This document shows, piece by piece, positions 8,072 to 16,605 of a stretch of DNA of 64,000 nucleotides (position 1 is the stretch's first letter; each line of letters begins with the position of its first letter). The stretch covers positions 186,001 through 250,000 of the forward strand of contig CAZICM010000005.1 of NCBI GenBank assembly GCA_964537685.1. Direction: 5' to 3'. The DNA comes from CAZICM01 sp964537685 (GTDB lineage Bacteria; Myxococcota_A; Polyangia; Polyangiales; Polyangiaceae). A program made the translations under genes and the position numbers. Under the pieces are notes generated by a model. That model did no database searches and was not told the DNA's origin. It saw only the letters and a list, made by a program, of their open reading frames with translations.

Positions 8072-9088
8072 GTGCTGCCTCTTCCTATTTTCGATTATCA
8101 CCGGCCCGAAACGCTGTCCGAAGCGGTTCAGCTTTTGGAGAAGCTGGGCAATCAGGCTCGCATTATCGCGGGCGGCACCGATGTGCTGCCCAATATGAAA
8201 CAAGGTTTATTCGATCCCGAGCATCTGATTTCAATCGCGCGTTTGTCCGAATTGAAGGGCATTTCTGTCGAATTGAACACGGACGGGGCGCCTTCCCGGC
8301 TGATTATCGGCGCAGGCACGCATTTATCGGAAATCGAAGCGCATCCCGATGTGAAGCGCTATGCGGCGGCGCTTGCGGAGGCGGCTTCGCAGGTAGGCGG
8401 ACCGCATCACCGGGCAATGGGCACGCTGGGCGGCAATATTTGTTTGGACACGCGCTGCCGTTATTACAATCAAACGTATTTTTGGCGCAAATCGCTTGGT
8501 TTTTGCTTGAAGAAAGACGGCACGGCCTGTCATGTGGTGAAAGGCGGCCAAAAATGCGTGGCGGCGGCCTCCAATGATACGGCTCCAGCGCTCATCGCCT
8601 TGGGCGCCGATATTTGTACACTGGGCCCGGAAGGCGAACGCCGTATTTTCGCGGGCGATTTTTATACGGCCGACGGCATTCAAAACACGATCCTAAAACC
8701 TTCGGAAATGGTGGTGCGGGTATCGCTGCCCCTTCAAGAAGGCCGAAAAAGCAGCTTTGAAAAGCTTCGCAAACGGGGCGCCATCGATTTTCCCCTGCTT
8801 TCGATCGCGGCCCAAATCGATGAAGATCCTGCCAATCCGATGAAAATTATCCGGGCCGACTTGGTGGTATCGGCCTTGGGGGCGCGTCCCCGGCGTATCC
8901 GCGCGGCTTCTCAGTGGGCGCAGCGGGCGGACGGCGATCGGGACAAAATGCCCGATATTTTGGCCGATGCGGCCTACACGGAATGCAAGCCGCTGACCAA
9001 TATCGATGAAGACACCGAATGGCGAAGGGAAATGATTCGGGTATTATCGAGAAAAGCCCTTCGGCGAATTCTTACCCGTTCTTCTTAG
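8072..9088 (+). CDS. hcrB: FAD/[4Fe-4S] subunit, 4-hydroxybenzoyl-CoA reductase-like
   Basis: FAD-binding subunit of 338 residues in the CoxM/XdhB fold. The FAD motifs IAGGTDVLPNMKQG (about 32-45) and MGTLGGNICLDTRC (116-129) are present. After the second comes a loop with Cys129, Cys145, Cys153 and Cys162 (spacings 16, 8 and 9). As I recall, the [4Fe-4S] ligands of Thauera aromatica HcrB are Cys122, 138, 146 and 155, with exactly these spacings, and this extra cluster is the mark of 4-hydroxybenzoyl-CoA reductase, which takes electrons from ferredoxin. The start is GTG, nine bases after GAGGG and 12 bp after the catalytic subunit gene. No other benzoyl-CoA pathway gene lies nearby. Confidence 0.85.
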   Translation: MLPLPIFDYHRPETLSEAVQLLEKLGNQARIIAGGTDVLPNMKQGLFDPEHLISIARLSELKGISVELNTDGAPSRLIIGAGTHLSEIEAHPDVKRYAAALAEAASQVGGPHHRAMGTLGGNICLDTRCRYYNQTYFWRKSLGFCLKKDGTACHVVKGGQKCVAAASNDTAPALIALGADICTLGPEGERRIFAGDFYTADGIQNTILKPSEMVVRVSLPLQEGRKSSFEKLRKRGAIDFPLLSIAAQIDEDPANPMKIIRADLVVSALGARPRRIRAASQWAQRADGDRDKMPDILADAAYTECKPLTNIDEDTEWRREMIRVLSRKALRRILTRSS

Positions 9089-9104
9089 GCTGTAGGAGAT
9101 ACCC

Positions 9105-9575
9105 ATGCGCTTAAAATGTATTGGATTTTTATTTATACTGATTGGATTGCCCGCGCACTTAGGCTGCGATCCTCGGGTGTGCGAGCCTTTTGGGACATGG
9201 GAAGTGAGCTATAGCGGCGAGGGAACCTGCAAGCCCGAACCGGATACGCTGTATCTCGAGGACACGGGAAACGGAACCATCGTTAAATTCACCAATTTAA
9301 ATGTTCCTATATCGTCGTGCACGGCGCCGGATACGCCGATGCCAACGTATTTGGTGGATGGTTCGCTGACGGGGAACCGCTGTTCCTTTAATGGGCGGAT
9401 TGCGCGCACCTGGTGTATGTCGGGAGAGAATCAATGCGATACGCGGGAGCTATCGCTTGAATTCGACGAAGATTCGGCCACGGGCACCTTAAAATACACG
9501 GAATGCTGGTGTGATGGGGCGGCGGGCGGCAAGACGGTCGAGTATCAGGCGACGGCCGTACGCAAAAGCAATTAA
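9105..9575 (+). CDS. Predicted lipoprotein, Cys-containing
   Basis: A 156-residue exported protein. The signal peptide (MRLKCIGFLFILIGLPAHLGC) ends in a plausible lipobox with Cys21 as the lipidated residue. The mature part has several more cysteines (VCEPFGTWEV, GTCKPEPD, SSCTAPD, NRCSFNG, TWCMSGENQC, ECWC), so disulfides are likely in the periplasm or at the surface. The 'xFGTWEVSYSGEGTC' opening resembles small beta-rich lipoproteins of Myxococcota, but I cannot name a family. It starts 16 bp after the FAD subunit with GTAGGAGATACCC before the ATG. Its stop codon overlaps that of the convergent kinase-fusion gene (shared TTAA). Confidence 0.75.
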   Translation: MRLKCIGFLFILIGLPAHLGCDPRVCEPFGTWEVSYSGEGTCKPEPDTLYLEDTGNGTIVKFTNLNVPISSCTAPDTPMPTYLVDGSLTGNRCSFNGRIARTWCMSGENQCDTRELSLEFDEDSATGTLKYTECWCDGAAGGKTVEYQATAVRKSN

Positions 9576-11761
9576 TACTCGAAACCGCTGCCGCCGATAA
9601 ACTCTCTTAAAATAGAATTCGGCGGAACGTGATCGGGATAAATCGTTATAAATCGATCGATAAGCTGCCTCAACCGGTGAGCCGTGGTAAACGCAGCATG
9701 ATCGGAAGGCACTTCCAATAAATAGCGATCGGCAAAGACTTTAATCACCGATATTTCGTACACCAGCGCCGAATCGAATAAGGCATCCGCCTGATCGAGA
9801 TACGGAAAGATATGCCGCCTTTCTCCTAGGCGCACCGAGGGCCAGCGCATGATATTCGCGCTCGCATTGGTCGCGCGGCTGTGCCGGTCTCTTACAATGC
9901 GCCGCAATAGCCGGATATCTGACACATTGACCCGCGAAAGCCTATCGAAGGGCAGCGAGGTCGAGGGCTGAACAAATATCCTGAAGATTTGTTCTTTATC
10001 GACCACGGCCGATAAAAGCGCCGGGTTTAATCCATGAATGCCTTCAAACAAAAGCATATCGGATTTCTTCAGGCGAATCGCCTGGCCGCCCTGGGGAAGG
10101 CTTTTTCCAATGGTGAAGTCATAGTGGGCCGTCGTCACGCGCTCCCCCGCGAGCAGGCGTTCCACATGTTCGCGGAATAGCTTGAGATCCAAGGCTTCCA
10201 GCGCTTCGAAATCGTAGTTGCCTTGAGCGTCTTTAATGGTTTTATCGCGGTCCAAATAATAATCATCGATGGATATTCCAACAGGATGAATACCATTGAC
10301 TTGCAATTGCACCGTTAATCGTTTAATAAACGTCGATTTGCCCGAGGAAGAAGGCCCGGCAATACAAATGATGCGGATCTTATCCGATCGGCTTGTAATT
10401 GCATCAGCAATTTGAGCAATTCGCTTTTCGTGAAGCCCTTCGCCGACGCGGATAATCTGCGAGACATTTCCCTGAACGCAGGCTTCGTTAAAGGCGCCTA
10501 CGCTGGTCACGCCGAGCGTTTCGAGCCAGGGCTCTTCTTCGGGTGCGATCATGTTTTTGGAGGAGGGCGGCCCGGCTTCTCTTACGGGGCTTATGCTTTC
10601 GGCCGTACCCAAATCGGCAAGCGCCGCATCGGCCGCGGGCAATTCTTCTTCGTCGCCATAGACCATAATCAATTTCGCACCGCGTATACTCAATCGAAAT
10701 GGAAAACGGCCAAGCATTCCCGCGTGGGGAACGCAGGGACCCATTCCAAACGCGGCTACATTTCCGCAGCTCACCAGCGCTACCGTCGAATCGCGGGATG
10801 CCCGCAATAAAAGCGCGGCCTCCTGCCAGCCTGTTTCTTCAAAATGGCTGCGGGCTTCTTCAACCGTCCATAATTCTTGGCGAAATGCCGCATTGGATTG
10901 AATTAAGCGATTGACTTCATGGGTGACTTGGCTCGCCCACACATCGGTATCGCTCAATAAATCTCCCCCAATATCCACGCGCTGTCCAAAACCAAAGGAT
11001 GGCCCTAATCGCACATATAAATGCGGGCTGATACGGCTCGCCGCCTCTAGGAATAAGAGTCCAAGGCTTTGACGATAGATACGCTGGCCTTCCCAATGAG
11101 ATAAAGACAGCGGTTCAACCTTCGCATCCGATGCAATGGGTGTCGATAATGATACAGCTTTATTATTTAATAAGCCGGCCACCACAGGCGCGGCTGTGTC
11201 CACGCCGGCCAGCACCATTCCAACCGGCGTGCCCATACGCACGCGCTGGATCAAATCGCCCACGCGCACAACCACTTGGGTATGCCTCGGAAGCGAGCGC
11301 TCACGCAATAAAAGCCCTACGTTATCCGTCATTTCGGTAAGCCGCGCGCCCACCGATGAAAGCAGCGCCTGCAAGAATCGCAAGGCAACATAAGGAACAT
11401 CATTGGCCATTGCATCGAATTGGGCTCTGGAGAGTTTCGCCGTCCAGAGCTTGGTCTTGGCCATGACGCTGGCCGCTCTCAAGCGATGGGAGATCAGCGC
11501 AAGCTCGCCAAAATGCTCGCCGGGACCGAGTGTGCCTAAATCTAAAAAATCGCGCTGGAGGCCCGCCTCGCCCTCCAAAATAAAATACATGTCCTGGCCT
11601 TCGGCGCCTTCTTCGACGATCAGCGTGTCCGGCTCAAAGCTGACCACCACCAAATAATGAACAAATAAGCGCCAATCATCGGCCTGAAAATGCCCAAGCA
11701 AAGGGTTGCGCATCAATACGGGAACGGAGTCTTCGAGCAAGCTGGGCGGTTCCACTTTCAT
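9572..11761 (-). CDS. Cyclic-nucleotide-binding / ThrRS-like / uridine kinase-family fusion protein
   Basis: A 729-residue cytosolic protein with at least three modules. Residues about 20-145 form a cyclic-nucleotide-binding domain (FILEGEAGLQ ... GPGEHFGELALISHRLRAASVMA). Residues about 160-370 resemble the TGS plus second additional domain of threonyl-tRNA synthetase found ahead of some bacterial uridine kinases (LNNKAVSLSTPIASDAKVEP, EGQRIYRQSLGLLFLEA, then CGNVAAFGMGPCVPHAGML), with catalytic-looking histidines only partly kept. Residues about 460-729 form a P-loop nucleoside kinase of the uridine kinase/phosphoribulokinase family: GPSSSGKST at 469-477 and DDYYLDRD at 499-506. The kinase probably phosphorylates a nucleoside under control of a cyclic nucleotide, which is inference. 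It converges on the lipoprotein gene with overlapping stops. Confidence 0.8.
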   Translation of the reverse strand: MKVEPPSLLEDSVPVLMRNPLLGHFQADDWRLFVHYLVVVSFEPDTLIVEEGAEGQDMYFILEGEAGLQRDFLDLGTLGPGEHFGELALISHRLRAASVMAKTKLWTAKLSRAQFDAMANDVPYVALRFLQALLSSVGARLTEMTDNVGLLLRERSLPRHTQVVVRVGDLIQRVRMGTPVGMVLAGVDTAAPVVAGLLNNKAVSLSTPIASDAKVEPLSLSHWEGQRIYRQSLGLLFLEAASRISPHLYVRLGPSFGFGQRVDIGGDLLSDTDVWASQVTHEVNRLIQSNAAFRQELWTVEEARSHFEETGWQEAALLLRASRDSTVALVSCGNVAAFGMGPCVPHAGMLGRFPFRLSIRGAKLIMVYGDEEELPAADAALADLGTAESISPVREAGPPSSKNMIAPEEEPWLETLGVTSVGAFNEACVQGNVSQIIRVGEGLHEKRIAQIADAITSRSDKIRIICIAGPSSSGKSTFIKRLTVQLQVNGIHPVGISIDDYYLDRDKTIKDAQGNYDFEALEALDLKLFREHVERLLAGERVTTAHYDFTIGKSLPQGGQAIRLKKSDMLLFEGIHGLNPALLSAVVDKEQIFRIFVQPSTSLPFDRLSRVNVSDIRLLRRIVRDRHSRATNASANIMRWPSVRLGERRHIFPYLDQADALFDSALVYEISVIKVFADRYLLEVPSDHAAFTTAHRLRQLIDRFITIYPDHVPPNSILREFIGGSGFEY

Positions 11762-11800
11762 CGTATTGGTATCCTATTTGATATTAATTTTGCCTGAGCG

Positions 11801-12133
11801 TCATGGATTTCTGCGCCGCGGTCGGGAACGCTTACGCTTTTTAGGGGGCGATTTTTCAGGCGTTTTGGGCGGCGTGGGTTCGGGCTTTGCGGAAGGAGCG
11901 GGAGAGCGGGGAGCGGGGACGACGATTCCTTCTTCGTTTTCAATGAACCTGACGCCATCGCGCAAGGCTTCCGCGATTTTCCGCACCGCGCCCGGAGGAG
12001 TCCGAAGACCTGCGGAGAGCCGCCGTTCCACGATCATTTCGGCGACGCAGGCGCACACTTCCTCTGAGCGCTCAAAATGCATGATCGCTCTCGTTCTGCC
12101 GGAGAGTACGCGATAGGTTTCGATAAGACTCAT
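11801..12133 (-). CDS. Hypothetical protein with basic Pro/Lys/Arg tail
   Basis: A 110-residue protein in the MSLIETYRVLSGRTRAI reading. The first 75 residues look like a small folded, mostly helical domain (EEVCACVAEMIVERRLSAGL, then AVRKIAEALRDGVRF); the last 35 are Pro/Lys/Arg-rich and probably disordered or nucleic-acid binding (PPKKRKRSRPRRRNP). I recognise no family. A GTG start at 12232 would add 33 residues and begin directly after the stop of the upstream barrel gene; no start has a clear ribosome site. It lies at the end of the 16415-11801 minus-strand run and may belong to that operon. Confidence 0.6.
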   Translation of the reverse strand: MSLIETYRVLSGRTRAIMHFERSEEVCACVAEMIVERRLSAGLRTPPGAVRKIAEALRDGVRFIENEEGIVVPAPRSPAPSAKPEPTPPKTPEKSPPKKRKRSRPRRRNP

Positions 12134-12235
12134 GCGGGGGCCGCCGTCGGGCGCGCTTCCCATAGCAGGAAGTTGGTGGGGGTGGGAGAAAAAATAGCCG
12201 GGCGCCCTGCTTTGCCGCGCCCTCAAGAACACTTC

Positions 12236-13156
12236 TTAGAATGCGGCGCTAAATGCAAAGCGCCACAACACCCCCGATGGCGTGAAGGGCGTCAGGGGAA
12301 TGCCCCCAAAGCGGCGCCCTTCTAAAGAATCGTCGTTGGCCGTCGGCTGAAGGACAATATTGGCTTCGCCTGCAAAGCTATACCCCAAGTCGAGCATAAA
12401 CCAGAATGTCGTTTTGGGCGTTTCGTCGCGGCCTATATTGCCCACGCGGATGGCCGCGCCCGCCGTTGTGTCCAATCCCCAGGTCCACGCATCTCCTTCC
12501 AGGGTGGGAAACACGCCGTAATTGTTGAAGGTACCGCTTACGTTAATGGCGGCGGGCATCACTTTTAGATACATATACAGCCTGGAAATCGGCTCGTAGC
12601 GGCCTTCGACGCCCAGGGCCAGGCGATTGTAGACCAGGGCGCTGTCCGCTCCCCGCGCCATAGCTGAACTTGCGCCTCCAATGTTCCATTCCCCCACTCC
12701 ATACAAGGAAAACGGAAGCGTGCGCCAAGGCGAGTAGGCAAAGGTGAATGCGGCTTGGGCCAATCCATTGCCCTCGGCATAGGGATCGTAGCCTTCATTG
12801 GGAATTAAGGTTGTGCGAAGGCCCACCTGAATCTGAAACCGGTGAGGCCGGGCTCTTCGCGCGGGTTTTTTGGGTTGAGGCTGGGGGATAGCCGCATCTG
12901 TAGCGGCCTTGGGGGCATCTTCCGGCGGCGGCGTGGAAGCGGTCGTTTCAGGCGCCGGCGCTGTCATTTCTTTTGGATTGGAGCTATCATCGCCTGGTGT
13001 GCCCGTCCCGGGTGCATCGCTGGGAAGGGCAGGTTCCTCGGCTTTGGGCGATGATGGAAGGGGTTCGGAAGGCACAGGCTGAGCGGCGGCGGACGACACC
13101 CAACACCACCCTGCCAAGCCTAGGCCGGCGGAAATCAAGAAAGCGTTTTTATTCAT
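12236..13156 (-). CDS. Predicted outer-membrane beta-barrel protein with Pro-rich linker
   Basis: A 306-residue exported protein. A signal peptide (MNKNAFLISAGLGLAG to SSAAAQP) is followed by about 75 residues of low-complexity Pro/Ala/Ser/Glu linker and a basic patch (KKPARRARPHR). The C-terminal 200 residues alternate hydrophobic and polar in strands (FQIQVGLRTTLIP, QAAFTFAYSPW, FSLYGVGEWNIGG, ALGVEGRYEP, LYMYLKVMP, FWFMLDLGYSFAG) and end in Phe (WRFAFSAAF), as expected for a Gram-negative outer-membrane barrel with its BAM signal. Its start overlaps the stop of the upstream beta-propeller-like gene by ATGA, so it belongs to the same operon. The ligand or cargo is unknown. Confidence 0.75.
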   Translation of the reverse strand: MNKNAFLISAGLGLAGWCWVSSAAAQPVPSEPLPSSPKAEEPALPSDAPGTGTPGDDSSNPKEMTAPAPETTASTPPPEDAPKAATDAAIPQPQPKKPARRARPHRFQIQVGLRTTLIPNEGYDPYAEGNGLAQAAFTFAYSPWRTLPFSLYGVGEWNIGGASSAMARGADSALVYNRLALGVEGRYEPISRLYMYLKVMPAAINVSGTFNNYGVFPTLEGDAWTWGLDTTAGAAIRVGNIGRDETPKTTFWFMLDLGYSFAGEANIVLQPTANDDSLEGRRFGGIPLTPFTPSGVLWRFAFSAAF

Positions 13157-14793
13157 CGGAAATCTCCAAGCAAAATGCCGAGATACTCAATCGAATTGGA
13201 AAGCGAGGGATTATTCGCATCGAGCACGGAAAGCCCCATCACGCCTTCAGGATGTAATGCGATCACGGCCCGGCCGCCGTCCCGTCTCATTACATCAAAT
13301 ACATCACCAACAATATAGTTTAGAAGAATATTTTTGGGATGGAGAGTATTGAGATCGAGCCTTGAAATCGAGGATGCCTGAGGGGATGAGACCCAGGCGC
13401 GGCCTCCATCGGGCGCGGGAATAATTTGGGTGCCGGGCGAGGCGACGGCCAGCGGAGATGCCGTGCGGGATAGGAGATTTAATACGACAAAGCCTTGTGA
13501 ATCGGCATTTTTTAATATTTTTAAATGCCCATTGGGGGCCGGCAGGTCGACAATTTGGGAAACCGGCTGTTCAAGCGCTAATTTTTCTACACTTTTATAG
13601 GGTTTTCCTACCGTCACGCCCAGGCTCACAAAGGCAACATTGGCATTGGAGCTTGACCACAGGAGCGCCACATCCGATCCTTTATCGGTTGTTCCAACAA
13701 CATCGGTTACAATCGATATTTTTTCAAATGGAGCGCCTAAATCGACATCCGAGCCCACGCCCGTCACAGGATCGACCAGCGAAAGCTTTTGTTTGGAGGG
13801 CACAAGCGCCGCCAGCCGGAGGCCGCCGTCCGTGCGTACAAAGGCAATATCGCTGGGTGTTCCGCCCACATACACGATATTTGGAACGGGCAAGAAAGCA
13901 TGCGGCGACATTTGGGTTTCAGGCGTCGGCAATAAATCCATCACAATTACATTGGAATCGCCGGCAATACGAACGGCAATACGCGCATCGTCGGCATTGC
14001 CCGCTTCGCCATCGTCCACCACCAGATCTTCGGGCGTGAGCGGCTCGGCTCCCGTGGTGAGTTTCACTGTAATCTCGGGCTTTTCGGGCGCGCTCAAGTC
14101 GACAAGCGCCACATCGCGATCGGTATGAATGGCCAAAAGCCGCTTTTTTCCGCCTGGAAGTTCAAGCTCGGGCGTAAACACAAAACCCTTGGGTCGCCCT
14201 CCAAAGCTGCGCAAGGTAATGGGCAGCGGGTTTTTCTCGGACGGCTTTTCCTGTATATTCACCAATACAAGTTCATTGGGATTGGTTACGAAAGAAATGT
14301 CGTCCGCGGAGGGATAGGCCACGGCGAATTGGGATTGAGGATCGATCACAAGACCGGACAGGGGATCGGAAAAAGTATAAACCGGGCCGCTTTTTGGCTG
14401 AGTAGTGCCTTCGAGCACATAGAGGGCCGGGTTTTGGTCTTCGGCTTTTCGCCTGGGCACATCGCCGCGGCACAAAACCAGCAATCTTTCGCTGTCCGAT
14501 GTCTTTTCCGCGGTGGCAAATCCCCGGCCAATACCGAGCGCAACGGGCGCGAGTTCGAGATTGCCTTCCACCGGAAACATCAGCGCGCGCTGCGCATTGT
14601 AATCGACGACGGCGGCAGCGCCGGAAAGCCCCTTGGCAATCACGGGATTGACGGATGCGGGCTCGGACCAGAGTTCGGTCCGCTCGGCGCAGGCGATGCC
14701 CTGAAGGGCGCACAGGGAAACCGTTCCAAATACAAACGATTTATTTTTCAATCCAATCAGCTTGGATTCTATTGTATTTTGTTTAAATTTCAT
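13153..14793 (-). CDS. Exported beta-propeller-like protein
   Basis: A 546-residue protein with an N-terminal signal (FVFGTVSLCALQGIACAE) that could be cut by signal peptidase I after ACA; the lipobox is poor. The rest is repeated beta-rich blades of the kind seen in YVTN/Lpp-type propellers (GAAAVVDYNAQRALMFP, ASISRLDLNTLHPKNILL, GRAWVSSPQASS, GGRAVIALHPEGVMGLSVLD). These proteins often sit in the periplasm or at the surface as scaffolds or sensors; no catalytic motif is visible. An AGGA lies about 8 bases before the ATG. It follows a related protein by 14 bp and overlaps the downstream barrel gene by 4 bp, so the three probably act together in the envelope. Confidence 0.7.
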   Translation of the reverse strand: MKFKQNTIESKLIGLKNKSFVFGTVSLCALQGIACAERTELWSEPASVNPVIAKGLSGAAAVVDYNAQRALMFPVEGNLELAPVALGIGRGFATAEKTSDSERLLVLCRGDVPRRKAEDQNPALYVLEGTTQPKSGPVYTFSDPLSGLVIDPQSQFAVAYPSADDISFVTNPNELVLVNIQEKPSEKNPLPITLRSFGGRPKGFVFTPELELPGGKKRLLAIHTDRDVALVDLSAPEKPEITVKLTTGAEPLTPEDLVVDDGEAGNADDARIAVRIAGDSNVIVMDLLPTPETQMSPHAFLPVPNIVYVGGTPSDIAFVRTDGGLRLAALVPSKQKLSLVDPVTGVGSDVDLGAPFEKISIVTDVVGTTDKGSDVALLWSSSNANVAFVSLGVTVGKPYKSVEKLALEQPVSQIVDLPAPNGHLKILKNADSQGFVVLNLLSRTASPLAVASPGTQIIPAPDGGRAWVSSPQASSISRLDLNTLHPKNILLNYIVGDVFDVMRRDGGRAVIALHPEGVMGLSVLDANNPSLSNSIEYLGILLGDFR

Positions 14794-14807
14794 TGTAGTT
14801 TATCCTT

Positions 14808-16415
14808 TCAGGGCGCCCCTGTACCCTCGCCGCTTCCATCGACGACTTGAGAGGCCAATTCAAAGCCCGTTAAGGTTCTCACTTCGCCTGTATTGAAGTC
14901 GACAAAGGTGATTCGGCCATCGGGATGTTTTTGGGCGACGAATCCCCGGTTTGCGCCCGCGGCAATGCCCGCAGAAATGGGCTCGCTGGCGAGGGCATAG
15001 GTTTGAATTTGAAGCGATGGCATGGAAGCGACATACATGGTGAAGTTTTGAGACATGGCATTCCCAGTGGCGACGATGGCGCGGTGCCCCGAAGGCGCGA
15101 TGGCGACGCTGGCCACGGGCGCATCAAAACCCTGAAGTTTTGCGGGTAAATCGAGAGCCACCGGCACCACGCTCATGGCCGCTTTATATTGAGAATTGGC
15201 GACCATATCGGTGGAATGCAATACGATCGCATGAGAAGCGTCATTGGTTGGAAATACGGCTTGAATAGGCGCCCACAATTGGACGGTTTTAACCGAGGGC
15301 TGAGCGAGTGAAGAATCGATAATGGCGAGTGCCGAGCTGGGAACGGCATTGGTGTATAAAAAGGCGAGCGGGCTATTTTCGGCGAGGGATGCCGAACCAA
15401 CGATCGCATTGTTCACTTGAACGAGGGGGAAGGTATTGGGATCGCTATAAATACCGGGCACGGGCAAGAGCGCGACTTGGCCGGTTTCCCGAACGACGGC
15501 AACGGCGACCGTACCATCGGCGGACAGGTCTAAATCGGTGACGGTTCCGGGTAAAACCGCATCGACGCGGGCACCTGTGGCGAGCGAGATAATGCCTACA
15601 AACGATTCGCCTTCGACCCGCACGAGCGCCAGCGTTCCATCGGGGGTAATTTCGACATCGCGGGTGGTGACATCGCTGACGGGCTGATCGGTAAGTTTTA
15701 TATTTTTGGAGACAGTGGGTGTTTGGCCATCCAATTCGATGACGGTGATGCCATCTTGAGTGACCGCGAAAGCGCGCTGAGATGCCTGATCAAATCCGAT
15801 CGCAACAGGCCGATATCCGACTGTAAGGGCTTCGCTTGTATTATTTAGCAAATCGATGACGGTGATATCTTGAAATCCATCGACAGGATCGGGATTGTCG
15901 ATGCGGCGGGCATCCGTCCAGGCGATAGCAAAACGGCCATTGGAGGACACGCTCCAGGCATTGCCCGACGAGGGCACATTGAAGGTTTGGACCGCAAGAT
16001 CTGCACCCTTTGCGCGCAACAATGTCGCATCTTTGGACAGCACATTGAGAACGAGGGCGACATCTTCATCGGGATCGGGGACGGCGGCGACATACGTTGG
16101 AGCATTGCCGGCCTCGACGACGCGGATTTCAAGGGTGGACGCATTGATATAGGCGACGCGGCCGCTGGATGGATTGGCAATCCAGACAAATGTGCCTGTG
16201 GCGACGGGGGCGCTGTAATTGGATTCGAGTTCTTCCTCGGGAGGGGCTTCACCGGAGCCGCTGCTCGAGCTGCTTCCGGCGATACCGCCGGAGGAGCCGG
16301 GATCTTGAGCGCCGTTGCCGCTGGTTTCCGAGGCAAAGTCAGCGCCGCAGGCGGGCACGATCCCAAAGGCCAAGAGGCCAATTGCAAAAAATCCCAATGC
16401 GCGAAAGGTTTTCAT
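14808..16415 (-). CDS. Predicted lipoprotein with beta-propeller-like repeats
   Basis: A 535-residue exported protein, first gene of the envelope operon. The signal peptide (MKTFRALGFFAIGLLAFGIVPACG) ends at a likely lipid-modified Cys. Next is a Gly/Ser linker (GSSGGIAGSSSSSGSG) typical of Myxococcota lipoproteins, then repeated blades (GTFVWIANPSSGRVAYINAS, GRFAIAWTDARR, GTLALVRVEGESFVGIISL, GTVAVAVVRETGQVALLPV, GHRAIVATGN, DGRITFVDFNTGEVRTLTG) resembling a surface propeller. I start at the internal ATG because GGATAGG stands 5 bases upstream; a GTG two codons earlier is possible. It shares layout with the next gene, suggesting an old duplication. The ligand is unknown. Confidence 0.72.
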   Translation of the reverse strand: MKTFRALGFFAIGLLAFGIVPACGADFASETSGNGAQDPGSSGGIAGSSSSSGSGEAPPEEELESNYSAPVATGTFVWIANPSSGRVAYINASTLEIRVVEAGNAPTYVAAVPDPDEDVALVLNVLSKDATLLRAKGADLAVQTFNVPSSGNAWSVSSNGRFAIAWTDARRIDNPDPVDGFQDITVIDLLNNTSEALTVGYRPVAIGFDQASQRAFAVTQDGITVIELDGQTPTVSKNIKLTDQPVSDVTTRDVEITPDGTLALVRVEGESFVGIISLATGARVDAVLPGTVTDLDLSADGTVAVAVVRETGQVALLPVPGIYSDPNTFPLVQVNNAIVGSASLAENSPLAFLYTNAVPSSALAIIDSSLAQPSVKTVQLWAPIQAVFPTNDASHAIVLHSTDMVANSQYKAAMSVVPVALDLPAKLQGFDAPVASVAIAPSGHRAIVATGNAMSQNFTMYVASMPSLQIQTYALASEPISAGIAAGANRGFVAQKHPDGRITFVDFNTGEVRTLTGFELASQVVDGSGEGTGAP

Positions 16416-16605
16416 GGTCACCTATCCATCAAGAAAGAGCCGAAAGAGGGCGAAATCCCAAGGCTTTGGGCGGGGTGGAAACAAGCATAATGCATGCCAT
16501 TCTGGGCGGAGTGATTTTTTCGGGGAATGAAATGGGGCTCGAGGGGAGATGCCCGACATGGATGTCAGGGTGTGCGGGGCACAACTTTATTGTATTTTGA
16601 ATCAA

